Shown: positions 55,222 through 64,000 of the stretch, piece by piece
How positions within the stretch are numbered: position 1 is the stretch's first letter
Layout of the letters: each line of letters starts with the position of its first letter
Source of the DNA: Spiroplasma ixodetis Y32
Lineage (GTDB): Bacteria > Bacillota_I > Bacilli_A > Mycoplasmatales > VBWQ01
Reading direction: 5' to 3'
Length of the DNA: 64,000 nt
Assembly: GCF_030316605.1 (NCBI RefSeq)
Contig: NZ_CP127039.1
Location: 1,178,001 to 1,242,000, forward strand
Made by a program: the position numbers and the translations under genes
Notes under the pieces: generated by a model
Databases searched by the model: none
The model's input: the letters and a program-made list of their open reading frames with translations, nothing else
What the model was told of the DNA's origin: nothing

Positions 55222-56580
55222 TTAATTTTCATCAAAAAGTTTTTTTCTTCTTGCAATTGCTTGTGTTTTTTTAATTTTCTTAATTGATGCTTTAATGTGT
55301 TGTTTTCTTGTTTCTTTTTTTATTGCTTCTAAATCTTTATTAAATTTTTTCTTATAACCAGGAGTTACATTTTTATTTTTTTTAAAGCGATTAATAACAT
55401 ATTGCTCTTCTTTATTTCTTTCTATTTTTCGTTTATGAGCAACGATGTTGTCATTAGTAATTTCTGGTAGTAACTTATTATCTTTAATTTTATAGTATTC
55501 TATTGGAACATTTAAATTTTTTAACTTATGAATAGTAGAATTATCACTCTTATCATAAAATACATAAGAAATACCTGAATAGTTAGCTCGTCCTGTTCGT
55601 CCTGCTCGATGAAAATAATATTCTAGATTATTTGTCGGTAATTGTAAAGAGATAACATGAGATACCCCTTCAATATCAATACCACGTGCTGCGATATCTG
55701 AACAAACAACATATTGATATTCAAAATTTTTAATACGTTTAAAAGTTTGAAAACGTTCTCGTGCTGGTAATCCACCATGTAAGATTGCTACTTTTTTATT
55801 TTCTTCAATTAAGACGTTTGCAATTTCTTCAATATTTTCTTTGTTATTAACAAAAATTAAACATAAATAAGGATCAAACATTGTTAATAATGATTGTAGT
55901 TGTTTTTTACTATCTTGATGATGACGATTAATAAAGATATGTTGAATTTTTTGAGATTTATTATCAATATTAATTGTAGTAGCGTTAGTAATATATTTTT
56001 TTAATCAAGTAACTAGTTGGGGTAATATTGTTGCTGAAAAAGTCATAATTTGAGTATTTTTATTCATTTTAGTAATTAAAAAATCTAAATCTTCCATGAA
56101 TCCCAGATCAAATAACATATCACATTCATCAATAACTAAAGTGTTACTAGTAGTAATTGGTAACATATTAAGTTCATATAAACGTTTTAATCTAGTTGGA
56201 GTTCCAATTACAATTTGTGGTTGATTATTACTTAAATTATTACTTTGACGAATAATATCTTTGCCACCCACTAAACAAGCAATGCTAATATTTTGATCTT
56301 TGATTAAAGCTTTTAAAAAATTGAACGTTTGTTGAGCAAGTTCACGAGTAGGTGTAATAATAACTGCTTGTGTTACTTTTAAAGTAACATTACAATTATT
56401 TAAAATTGGAATTAAATAAGTATGAGTTTTACCACTACCAGTAGCACTTTTAATAATTAAGTTTTTATAAGTTAATGCTAAAGGAATAATTTCGGTTTGG
56501 ACTGGTGTTGGATTAATTAGTTTTTCTTTTTTTAAATTTTCAATTAGTCATGGTTGTAAATTAAATTGTTGAAATGACAT
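55222..56580 (-). CDS. DEAD-box RNA helicase (CshB-like)
   Basis: The product is 452 residues. Motifs in order: Q-motif region PTPVQTEIIP, motif I SATGSGKT, PTRELAQQ, GTPTRL, motif II DECD (a DEAD variant), SAT, ARGID, HRAGRTGR. A Lys/Arg-rich tail of about 80 residues (KKFNKDLEAIKKETRK...) probably binds RNA. It unwinds RNA in ribosome assembly, decay or cold adaptation. The gene order with nfo supports the CshB/YqfR assignment. Confidence 0.92.
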
Positions 56581-56862
56581 ACGTTCACCTTTTTCTTTAA
56601 TGCAATATTAATATTTTATCTTATTTTTACTAAGTTCTTTAAAAAATAAGATAAAAAACTTTATTAAAAGTAATAATAATTACTATTTTAATGTTTAAGA
56701 TTATTAATTTTTAAAAAATAAAAAAATACATCAGTAATTTATACAACTAATTGTTTATCTAAATTTCTACTCTAATAAAAGTAAAATGTCAGTAGATTAT
56801 TTTTAATCATGTAAAATTAACTTAGAAAAAATTTAAGGGATTAGAAAAGAGGTTTGTAATTT

Positions 56863-57354
56863 ATGTCAGAAGAAGATGAAGAAGAAAAGAAAAAGAAGAA
56901 GAAATCAACAAAAATTATTGCTGGTCTTATCGGCTCTGCAGCTTTAATTGGAGCCACCATTGCTGGTGGTATGACAGCTATTGCTGAAACAGAAGGAGAA
57001 AAAGAGAAAAAATGACAGAAAAAAATAAAAAAAATCAAATGGTTCGATCTCTAAACAATCATCAATTAGTAATAATAAACAAATTTTAGCAGTAATTTTA
57101 AAAAACAAAACAAATTTGCAATTAAAACCTGAAGACAAATTGAAAATGACAAGTCCAGAAACTGTAAAAGAGGTTATTAAAGAGAGACTAATTGAAAGTA
57201 ATCCACAATCAAATTTAATAAAAGAAAAAATTATTTTAGGTAATTTAAAATATAATAATATTAACATTAAACCAACTACTTTAACAGTTGAAATGACTTA
57301 TGATGACCCTTTAGTTATTGGAAGTGTAATTTTAAATGTAATTTATCCAAAATA
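56863..57354 (+). pseudogene. Small anchored protein with poly-A frameshift
   Basis: ATG 56863 gives an acidic-then-basic start (MSEEDEEEKKKKKK), a membrane helix (IIAGLIGSAALIGATIAGG), and ends at TAA after about 63 codons. Reading in the next frame from the run of eight A at 57027-57034 continues (SNGSISKQSSISNNK...) for about 100 more residues to 57354. A one-base change in the A run would restore a protein of about 163 residues. No family known. It is followed 70 bp later by another membrane-anchored gene on the same strand. Confidence 0.55.
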
Positions 57355-57424
57355 AAAGATAAGAATAACTTGTTTATAAAATCACGCAAATTTATATATT
57401 AAGAAAATTTAGGGGGTTATTTAT

Positions 57425-57940
57425 ATGCAAAATAATTTAAATATAATGTTTTTAGTTAATTGATCAGATTTTTCAATAAAGGACTGAATAATAATAGGAT
57501 TATCAATATTATTATTAATGCTAACTTTTATTTTTATTTTAGTTATTTTTCTTTTTAAAAGAAAAAGATTTAAGTTTAAAATAAACAATATTATAAGTGA
57601 TAATTTAGTAAAAATAGGTAAAAATAATTATAAATTTTCAAGTAGAAATGCTTTTATACTCTTTAATGAAATTAAATCAATAATTTTAGATAAGCGTTAT
57701 AAGTATTTTTATAAATTTAAAAAGAGATATAAAGATGGTAGTTTAAATAATGAACTTTTTGATATAGTTCAAAAATATTATTTAAAAAATGAAAAAGAAT
57801 TAAAGAAAAAACCAAAACCTTTATTTGAAAATAAAAAAAATGATAAATCCAGTGATGCTGTTAATAAAAAAGATGATAAAAAAGTTAAATTTGTTTTTGA
57901 TGATCAAGAAATGACAGTAAAAATTGAAGAAGATAAATAA
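57425..57940 (+). CDS. Membrane-anchored basic protein, unknown
   Basis: The product is 171 residues with TGA as Trp. One membrane helix (IIIGLSILLLMLTFIFILVIFLF) lies at residues 22-44, followed by a very basic region and an acidic end (VKFVFDDQEMTVKIEEDK). AGGGGG lies before the ATG. No family recognised. The arrangement with its frameshifted upstream neighbour and truncated downstream neighbour suggests a three-gene unit of unknown role. Confidence 0.65.
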
Positions 57941-57970
57941 AACTACTCAATTCAGTAGTTTTATTTTTTT
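57939..57970 (+). terminator. Terminator after the 57425 gene
   Basis: AAAACTACT and AGTAGTTTT (9-bp arms, 6-nt loop) are followed by ATTTTTTT. It overlaps the stop codon. Confidence 0.8.
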
Positions 57971-57997
57971 TATTTTTTGAAAGGAAAATTAAAAGAT

Positions 57998-58119
57998 ATG
58001 TATAGTAAAGTTAAAAAAATAAAAAGTATATATAAATTAATTGCTGAAATTAAAGAAGAAATAAAACTTCCAGAAGGATTTGAAGAAAGAAAAATGTACC
58101 ATGCTTGAGTACAATGGAA
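57998..58119 (+). pseudogene. Gene start truncated by IS-D
   Basis: ATG 57998 behind GAAAGGA opens MYSKVKKIKSIYKL... for about 40 codons and is cut at YHAWVQWN by the IS-D end at 58120. The remainder is not found on the far side at 62.4 kb. Function unknown. Confidence 0.6.
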
Positions 58120-58255
58120 TGGCAACACTTTTTAGGACTATTTTTTGCTAGACATTTGTGCTTGGTATTTGATGGGGGTTAAGTAGTTTAGAGTGCTGTG
58201 AATTCTTATGTTGTTATATCAGTTGATGTAATCAAATAATTCTAATTTTAATTGG

Positions 58256-59413
58256 TGTAGATTAGACACACTTTTTGGACTAATAAAAGTTTTTATAACT
58301 TTATATTATTAGTTGAGGTGTAGTTTAAAATGAAATATTTAATTAATAGTGCTGATTTTACTAAATTTGATTATAAATTTAACAAGTTTGTAGAAAAGTA
58401 TAAAAATGATAAAAATATTAATAAAGTTAATATTTATTATCGTAAATTTAGAAAATTTTGTTTTATTTTTAAAAATAAAAATTCTAGTAAAGAAATAATT
58501 TCTCAATTACATATGCCAAAGCAAACTTTTTATTATTGAGCTAAACGTTTTTATGATATTTTCTACAAAAATAAACCTTTTGAAGAATTATTATTTAAAT
58601 CAACAAAACCTAAAAATATTAAATATTTGTATAATTTGGAATTATCAGAAAAATTTATAAATTATTTTGTTCAGTATAAAGAAGAGTTTAGTATAGGTGC
58701 TTTTCAATTTTGTTATTTAATAAGAAATATTGATGATATTAGGTTTAATTTTTTGCCAAAACCTTCGGTTAAAACTATATATCGTTGATTAAAACGTTTT
58801 GGTTTTTATTCACAAAAAACTATTAAGAAAAAACATTTGAGATATGAAGTAAAAGAAACTGGATTATTGCAGACTGATATTAAAGTAGTATCAGATTATA
58901 TAACAGGAAGTAAAAGATGATATATTATTGATTTTATTGATGAAAAAAATCGAATTACTTATTGTTATCCATCTGAACAAGCACAAACCAGAGATATTGT
59001 AAATGCTACTAAAAATGCTTTAAATTTTTATGAAAAATTGGGAATTAAAATTAAAAGAATTAGAACTGATAATGGTAGTCAATATGTTAATACATCTTGT
59101 GAAAAACCACAAAGGAATCGTTGATTTACAAATTTTTGTAATAAAAAAGGTATAGTTCATGAAACTACACCGTTTAGATCACCACAGAGTAATGGTAAGA
59201 TTGAAAGATTTCATAGAAATTGAAGTAATTTATTTGAAATAAAACCATATTTAAATAGTGATTTTAGTTTATTTCAAAAATTAGTTAATTCTTTTCAAGA
59301 ATATTATAACAATTCTAAACCACATAAATCATTAGGGTTAATGACTCCTATGGATTATTTTGATAAACTTTTATTAGATGGAAAATAGTCCAAAATGTCT
59401 GTACTACCTTACA
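58256..59413 (+). mobile_element. IS-A complete copy with perfect 16-bp duplication
   Basis: The 1158-bp element is flanked by TTCTAATTTTAATTGG (58240-58255 and 59414-59429). Joining the flanks restores the IS-D OrfB frame. This is the cleanest IS-A insertion in the window. Confidence 0.95.
58330..59388 (+). CDS. IS481-like DDE transposase (intact)
   Basis: The product is 352 residues with TGA as Trp; both catalytic Asp motifs and SNGKIERFHRN are intact. A few substitutions separate it from other copies (CEKPQRN for CGKPQRN, EKNRIT for EKTRIT). ATG 58330 lies behind a GAGGTG site. With intact ends and duplication it is a good candidate for an active copy. Confidence 0.9.
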
Positions 59414-59604
59414 TTCTAATTTTAATTGGATTAATGATGTAAAATTTCTATCATTAATAAATTCTGTCTTAAAAGTTTTGAAAGTTGCTTCAGCAACAGC
59501 AGGCATAAGTTAGTTAAGTTTACTCCTATAATTTTTAATCTAGACAGTATGATTAGTTTAAATAATTAATAGTTAAGGAGTAAAGATGAAATATAAAGTT
59601 TATA

Positions 59605-60986
59605 GGCATTGGTTAGATAAGTTTACTTTCTTGTCTTCAAATCTGTACAAATTGGTTTGGAGACATTTTTAATCGTAAAATCATTCTATCATTATTTCAT
59701 CAGTTAATAAATTTTCTTAATGCTTCTGTGAAATGTTTAATGCTATTAAACTTGTTACCAAACATAATTTTAAAATCTCTTTTGATTCAGCGATTTAAAC
59801 ATTCACTTACTTGGTTGCCTTTAAATCCTGATAAACTTTTTGAATGAATTAAAGTTTTACTTTTATTAAAACTATTTGTAACTATTTTACTAGTATTACC
59901 TGAACCTAAATCAGACTGGATAAATGTTGCAAATATTTTGTGTTCTTTACGACTTGCCTTTGTTACTTGATTAAGAACATTTAAAATGGTTATTGCATTT
60001 TCACTTTTATTAATTTTTCAACCAACTATAGCATTACTATTCATATCTGTAGCAATTTCTAATAATAATTTAGTTTTTTTATTATTAATAATTAATTCTT
60101 TAAATCAAGTACCATCGATGCCAACTTTTTCAAGATAAGTATTACTGGTAAAATTACGTTTTAATAAATCTTGGAAATTTGATTTTAAGAAATTAGATTT
60201 CGCTCTACGCTGTTTTTTGGGTTTGGTTAATAGTTTGATATTATTATCTTCTAATAACCTCATAATGCTGTTTTTACTGCATTTAAGATTGGTGTTGTTT
60301 TTCTTTAATTCTAATCTCACCTTTTCTAAACTAGTAATTTTAATTATTTTATCTTTGTTGCTAATAACAACAATTTTATTTAATTCTTTTAATAACTCAT
60401 TATCAATTTTTGTTTGATATTTCTTTTTACCGTTTTTTATTCATTTATAATATGCAACTTTACTGATAGGTAACAAACTAATTATGTCATTAATTCCATA
60501 ATTTTTATTTCTATATTTATCAACTATTAAAAAACATTTACTTTTCAATAATTTACTATTTAAAATATTTTGATTGTTTTTTAATTCTTTATCACAGAAT
60601 TGTTTTTGTCTTAAAAATTCATTTTTTATTTTTTCTTTTAGTAGTGACTTTTTGAGTTTTTTATTTTCAAGTTTTAAATTTTTATCTTTGATATTCACTT
60701 TATCTATTTGATGATTTGTTTGAAAAGTATGAATAGTAATTAATTTATTATTTTTTTGATATTTTTTTACTCAATTATAAATTAATGATCTGGTTGATAA
60801 TTGATATTTGGTTTTAATATCAATGGTTTTTAATTTTTTAATCACTACATATTCATTTAAAACATCTAGTTTAATTTTTCTTGTATAAACTTTATATTTC
60901 ATCTTTACTCCTTAACTATTAATTATTTAAACTAATCATACTGTCTAGATTAAAAATTATAAGAGTAAACTTAACTAACTTATGCC
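59605..60986 (-). mobile_element. IS-C complete copy inside another IS-C
   Basis: The 1382-bp element has both inverted ends. The flanks are ATA and GTT, so there is no 3-bp duplication; the junction probably arose by recombination that also deleted part of the host IS-C. Confidence 0.9.
59613..60902 (-). CDS. IS3-like transposase, fused frame (intact)
   Basis: The product is 429 residues, nearly identical to the copy at 17540-18829 (for example RRAKSNFLKSN for RRAKSNSLKSN). Helix-turn-helix N-terminus, coiled coil, and the three catalytic motifs (GIDGTW, IQSDLGS, SECLNRW) are present. Confidence 0.87.
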
Positions 60987-61840
60987 GTTGCATATTATAA
61001 ATGAATAAAAAACGGTAAAAAGAAATATCAAACAAAAATTGATAATGAGTTATTAAAAGAATTAAATAAAATTGTTGTTATTAGCAACAAAGATAAAATA
61101 ATTAAAATTACTAGTTTAGAAAAGGTGAGATTAGAATTAAAGAAAAACAACACCAATCTTAAATGCAGTAAAAACAGCATTATGATGTTATTAGAAGATA
61201 ATAATATCAAACTATTAACCAAACCCAAAAAACAGCGTAGAGCAAAATCTAATGCCTTAAAATCAAATTTCCAAGATTTATTAAAACGTAATTTTACCAG
61301 TAATACTTATCTTGAAAAAGTTGGCATCGATGGTACTTGATTTAAAGAATTAATTATTAATAATAAAAAAACTAAATTATTATTAGAAATTGCTACAGAT
61401 ATGAATAGTAATGCTATAGTTGGTTGAAAAATTAATAAAAGTGAAAATGCAATAACCATTTTAAATGTTCTTAATCAAGTAACAAAGGCAAGTCGTAAAG
61501 AACACAAAATATTTGCAACATTTATCCAGTCTGATTTAGGTTCAGGTAATACTAGTAAAATAGTTACAAATAGTTTTAATAAAAGTAAAACTTTAATTCA
61601 TTCAAAAAGTTTATCAGGATTTAAAGGCAACCAAGTAAGTGAATGTTTAAATCGCTGAATCAAAAGAGATTTTAAAATTATGTTTGGTAACAAGTTTAAT
61701 AGCATTAAACATTTCACAGAAGCATTAAGAAAATTTATTAACTGATGAAATAATGATAGAATGATTTTACGATTAAAAATGTCTCCAAACCAATTTGTAC
61801 AGATTTGAAGACAAGAAAGTAAACTTATCTAACCAATGCC

Positions 61841-62404
61841 GACAGCCTTTTTTGCTTAAAGAACGATTAATATTGAATGCTAATAAAAGTTTATCAATCA
61901 TTTTATTGTTAAATTCATTGCCGCGATCACTATGAAATATTTCAATATCTTTTAAACAGCGATTTGATTGCATAAATGCTTGATTTACTAATGATGCATC
62001 TTTTTTTAACTCCAAACACTATGTCCAATAATTTCGCGGTTAAATAGGTCAATTAATAAGCAAATATAGTTTCATTTACCATTAACTTGAACATAAGTTA
62101 AATCACTAACAATAAATGCATTTTTAATTCTATTATTAAAGTTTCTATTAACAAGATTGGTTATTTGACTATCATTAACTTTATTATGATGATTTTTGAA
62201 TGATAATTTAGTGTATTTTGATATTAAATTATGCTTATTCATAATTTCTTTAATTTTTCTGCGTGATAAATAAATTTCTTGGTTTGCTAGTATGACTTTT
62301 AATCTTCTTGTTCCATAAACTTCTTTATTTTCTTTAAAAGCACTAATAACAGCTTGTTCATAAATATTATTTTGTCTTTTATTTTTTCTTTTTTCTTTAA
62401 ATTA
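61841..62404 (-). pseudogene. IS3/IS150-like OrfB transposase fragment
   Basis: From the minus strand: KENKEVYGTRRLKVIL, SRRKIKEIMNKHNL, SDLTYVQVNGKWNYICLLIDLFNREIIGHSV, then a frameshift near 62018, then KKDASLVNQAF, FHSDRGNEFNNK and SLSKKGC, ending at IS-C. These are the OrfB core motifs with two catalytic Asp. The Glu part lies beyond the inserted elements at 59414-59501. Confidence 0.85.
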
Positions 62405-62427
62405 AAATAGGCTTTTCTCCCTTGGAA

Positions 62428-62793
62428 GCATAACTTTAATGGATAGATTCATAATTGGATAACAAAGAACGATATAACTATCGTTCTTTTTTTGTTAAAA
62501 GATTAAAACTTCATAAAACTGTCGTAGAAGTCTCATGGTGAGTACTTTATGTAAATACTTCTATATCAGTATAAAAGAGCATTTAATGTTAAGCAAGTTA
62601 AAATGTTACACTGTAATCGCTTAATGTAATATAGATTAATTTGAATAGCCTTATTATGGCTCAGTAAATAACCCATTAATCTAATTAATAATTACATTTG
62701 TATTATTTAAAAAAGTAAGGGGTTTTATATATAAATACATACCTCATTAATAATATCATAACACAATAAATAAAATAAAGGAGAAAAATAAAT
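62428..62793 (+). repeat. Prophage leader, duplicated at 37906-38268
   Basis: It has the same content and order as the copy at 37.9 kb: terminator hairpin (62464-62493), nested hairpin with TAGATTAAT/ATTAATCTA arms, and a GTAAGGGG/TATATA promoter-like part. The ribosome site AAAGGAG lies before ATG 62794. It is gene-free. A 14-bp IS-B end (62410-62423) abuts its left side. Confidence 0.75.
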
Positions 62794-62991
62794 ATGGCAT
62801 ACGTTTATTTAATAAAATATCAAGTTAATTATACAGATGAAACAAAATATAAAGTTTTTTCTACATTTAAAGATGCTAATAATTTTCATAGAAATTATAA
62901 ACATCATTTATTAGAAAATGCTTTTATTACACATTATGAAATATTAGTAATGGAATTAGATATGGAATATACAAATCAAAAACTAAATTAA
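62794..62991 (+). CDS. Small prophage protein, paralogue of 38269-38478
   Basis: The product is 65 residues (MAYVYLIKYQVNYT ... MELDMEYTNQKLN). It is mixed alpha/beta by appearance, with conserved KVFST, ANNFH and NYKHHL. It is the first gene of a tight run of prophage genes to the window end (spacings of 17, -8, -8 and -8 bp). No family recognised. Confidence 0.78.
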   Translation: MAYVYLIKYQVNYTDETKYKVFSTFKDANNFHRNYKHHLLENAFITHYEILVMELDMEYTNQKLN

Positions 62992-63008
62992 TGAAAGGAA
63001 AAATATTT

Positions 63009-63122
63009 ATGGAATATAGAATGGTTGGTTCTTGTGATAAATGTAGAAAACAATCTTCTTTTGGTAATAGATTATTCAATAAATGTTTTTGAATAGTAAT
63101 AGGTAAAAATAAATATGAGTAA
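63009..63122 (+). CDS. Very small Cys-containing prophage protein
   Basis: The product is 37 residues, with CDKC at about residues 9-12 and a later Cys. It could be a half zinc ribbon. It has a GAAAGGA ribosome site and overlaps the nuclease gene by 8 bp. Function unknown. Confidence 0.5.
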
Positions 63123-63771
63123 ATTAATTTTTAAAAAAGAAACTCATCAATATTTTTTAGATGGTAAAGAATTAATATCAGTTTCTAGAATTATTGATAA
63201 TTATTTAGGTTTTGGTTATAGTCATATCTCAGCAGAAGTATTAAAAAATGCTTCAGTTCGTGGTAAATGAGTTCATAAACTTAATGAATTATATTTACAA
63301 AATATTAATGAAGAAAATATTATTAATAATTTATTAAAAAAATTAAAACCAATAACTAATAATATTAATTATTCTTATTGTAAAAAATCACTTATATTTT
63401 TAAAAGAAAAATTTAAAGATAAAAATAATTATGAATTTATTATAGAAAAACCTATTAATGATAGTTTAATTGCTGGAACACCAGATTTAATTTATTTAGA
63501 TAAAAAAGAAAATAAATATTATTTAGTTGATTATAAAACATATGCTTGTATTGATGAAGATAAATTAAAAAGAATTAAATTACAATTAACTGCTTATTAT
63601 TTTATGTTATTTAAAAGTGGAATGAGTATATCAAATAAAACTTATGTTTATTTAACTAATAAAAATAATCAAAAAGAAATGGAAATTGAAATAACAATAG
63701 AATTAATAGATGAATGATTAGAAGCAAAAGCAAATTATTTTTTTAATAAAGGAGAAAATAAATATGAATAG
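63115..63771 (+). CDS. PD-(D/E)XK phage nuclease (RecE/Cas4-like)
   Basis: The product is 218 residues. An N-terminal KETHQYFLDGKELISVSRII is typical of phage exonucleases that load recombinases. The nuclease core is IAGTPDLIYLDKKENKYYLVDYKT (Asp, then D-x-K) followed by LQLTAYYFML, the QxxxY motif of RecB/AddB/Cas4-type nucleases. The gene probably serves phage recombination or replication. It overlaps both neighbours by 8 bp. Confidence 0.8.
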
Positions 63772-63991
63772 AAAAATTAAAAAAATTACTTGTGCTATAT
63801 CAGTAATCACAGATGAACAATGAGATTATGAAGATGTAAAAGATAACTTATTAGGTATATTATTAAGTTTTAAAAATGAAATTCAATATAAAAATTGAAA
63901 TAAAATATTAAGAAAAGAATTTGAAGAAAATGATATAGATTTTATTTTTAAATTTAGATTGAAAAATAATAAGGATGATAATCATGGATAA
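63764..63991 (+). CDS. Prophage protein, paralogue of the 7359 remnant
   Basis: The product is 75 residues with TGA as Trp (MNRKIKKITCAISVITDEQW ...). The C-terminal half matches the remnant at 7359-7485. Acidic and aromatic-rich; no family recognised. Overlaps the next gene by 8 bp. Confidence 0.7.
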
Positions 63992-64000
63992 ATCAATTTT
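63984..64000 (+). CDS. Start of the next prophage gene (cut by window end)
   Basis: ATG 63984 overlaps the previous stop by 8 bp, like the preceding gene pair, and reads MDKSI to the window end. Too short to identify. Confidence 0.4.

Larger units (their letters stand above)
59502..61840 (+). mobile_element. IS-C (second copy), deleted and split by another IS-C
   Basis: The left end GGCATAAGTTAG (59502) with ATG 59586 and six codons is followed by the minus-strand IS-C at 59605-60986. The plus-strand IS-C then resumes at 60987 in VAYYKWIKNGKKK and runs to the other end at 61840. About 430 bp of the original (codons 7-150) are missing. The C-terminal 280 codons are otherwise well preserved. 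Dead copy. Confidence 0.85.
58120..62409 (-). mobile_element. IS-D (IS3/IS150-like) mosaic, fragmented
   Basis: One end (TGGCAACACTTTTTAGGAC) is at 58120. OrfB pieces occur at 58138-58255 plus 59414-59501 (C-terminus, AVAEATFKTF ... YNNIRIHSTLNYLTP) and 61841-62404 (N-terminal and core part, SDLTYVQV, HSDRGNEF, SLSKKGC). They are separated by IS-A, two IS-C copies and a small deletion of about 10 bp. A frameshift lies near 62018. The other terminus is lost at a 14-bp piece of IS-B end at 62410. Confidence 0.82.

Overview
The window looks like Spiroplasma or a close mollicute relative. It is very AT-rich, and almost every conserved gene reads through in-frame TGA codons as tryptophan. The gene content also fits: ligA-gatCAB, ptsI-crr, a NadD/YqeK fusion, mollicute-type lipoproteins, and prophage debris of the kind common in insect-associated spiroplasmas. 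About a third of the window is insertion sequence (IS) DNA in four families. I call them IS-A (IS481-like, 1158 bp, TGT ends, 15-16 bp target duplications), IS-B (IS1595/ISXO2-like, 940 bp, 8 bp duplications), IS-C (IS3-like, 1382 bp, 3 bp duplications) and IS-D (IS3/IS150-like, fragments only).

Layout: 0.4-5.6 kb ligA-gatC-gatA-gatB. 5.6-19 kb a mosaic of IS copies around a HAD phosphatase, a thioredoxin and an organophosphate transporter; a target duplication split between 6.2 kb and 16.4 kb shows that about 9 kb was inverted between two IS-A copies. 19-24.3 kb a minus-strand cluster of envelope genes (two lipoproteins, two membrane proteins, a YitT-like protein). 24.4-26.5 kb a 688-residue surface protein. 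26.5-31 kb an island with an ExoY/edema-factor-type nucleotidyl cyclase, a Pycsar-effector-like membrane protein (PycTM/DUF5706) and an Abi_2/HEPN protein. 31-36.4 kb a flippase, an RluD-like pseudouridine synthase, a CPBP protease, superoxide dismutase and a zinc-ribbon protein. 36.6-40.7 kb IS elements and decayed prophage. 40.9-43.2 kb ptsI and crr. 43.2-46.5 kb a three-level transposon nest. 46.5-47 kb an element with 83-bp inverted repeats and an RNA-like interior. 47-52 kb a hydrolase, a frameshifted gene, an ABC exporter and a type II restriction-modification pair. 53.2-56.6 kb a DEAD-box helicase, endonuclease IV and NadD-YqeK. 56.9-58.1 kb small membrane-anchored unknowns. 58.1-62.4 kb another IS mosaic. 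62.4-64 kb the early genes of a prophage with a PD-(D/E)XK nuclease; its leader repeats the one at 37.9 kb.

The most interesting locus is 26.5-28.8 kb. The cyclase carries the ExoY/CyaA/edema-factor motifs (RPVN, PTK, KSSDWG, DYDLF, HH) and has no signal peptide. It lies downstream, on the same strand, of a protein with the DxKA signature and membrane layout of Pycsar TM effectors. ExoY-type cyclases can make cUMP and cGMP, and Pycsar effectors respond to cUMP or cCMP, so the pair may be a Pycsar-like antiphage system built on a class II toxin-type cyclase. A host-directed cyclase toxin that merely sits beside the membrane gene is the main alternative.

All assignments come from reading the sequence and recalling protein families. 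No database search was run.
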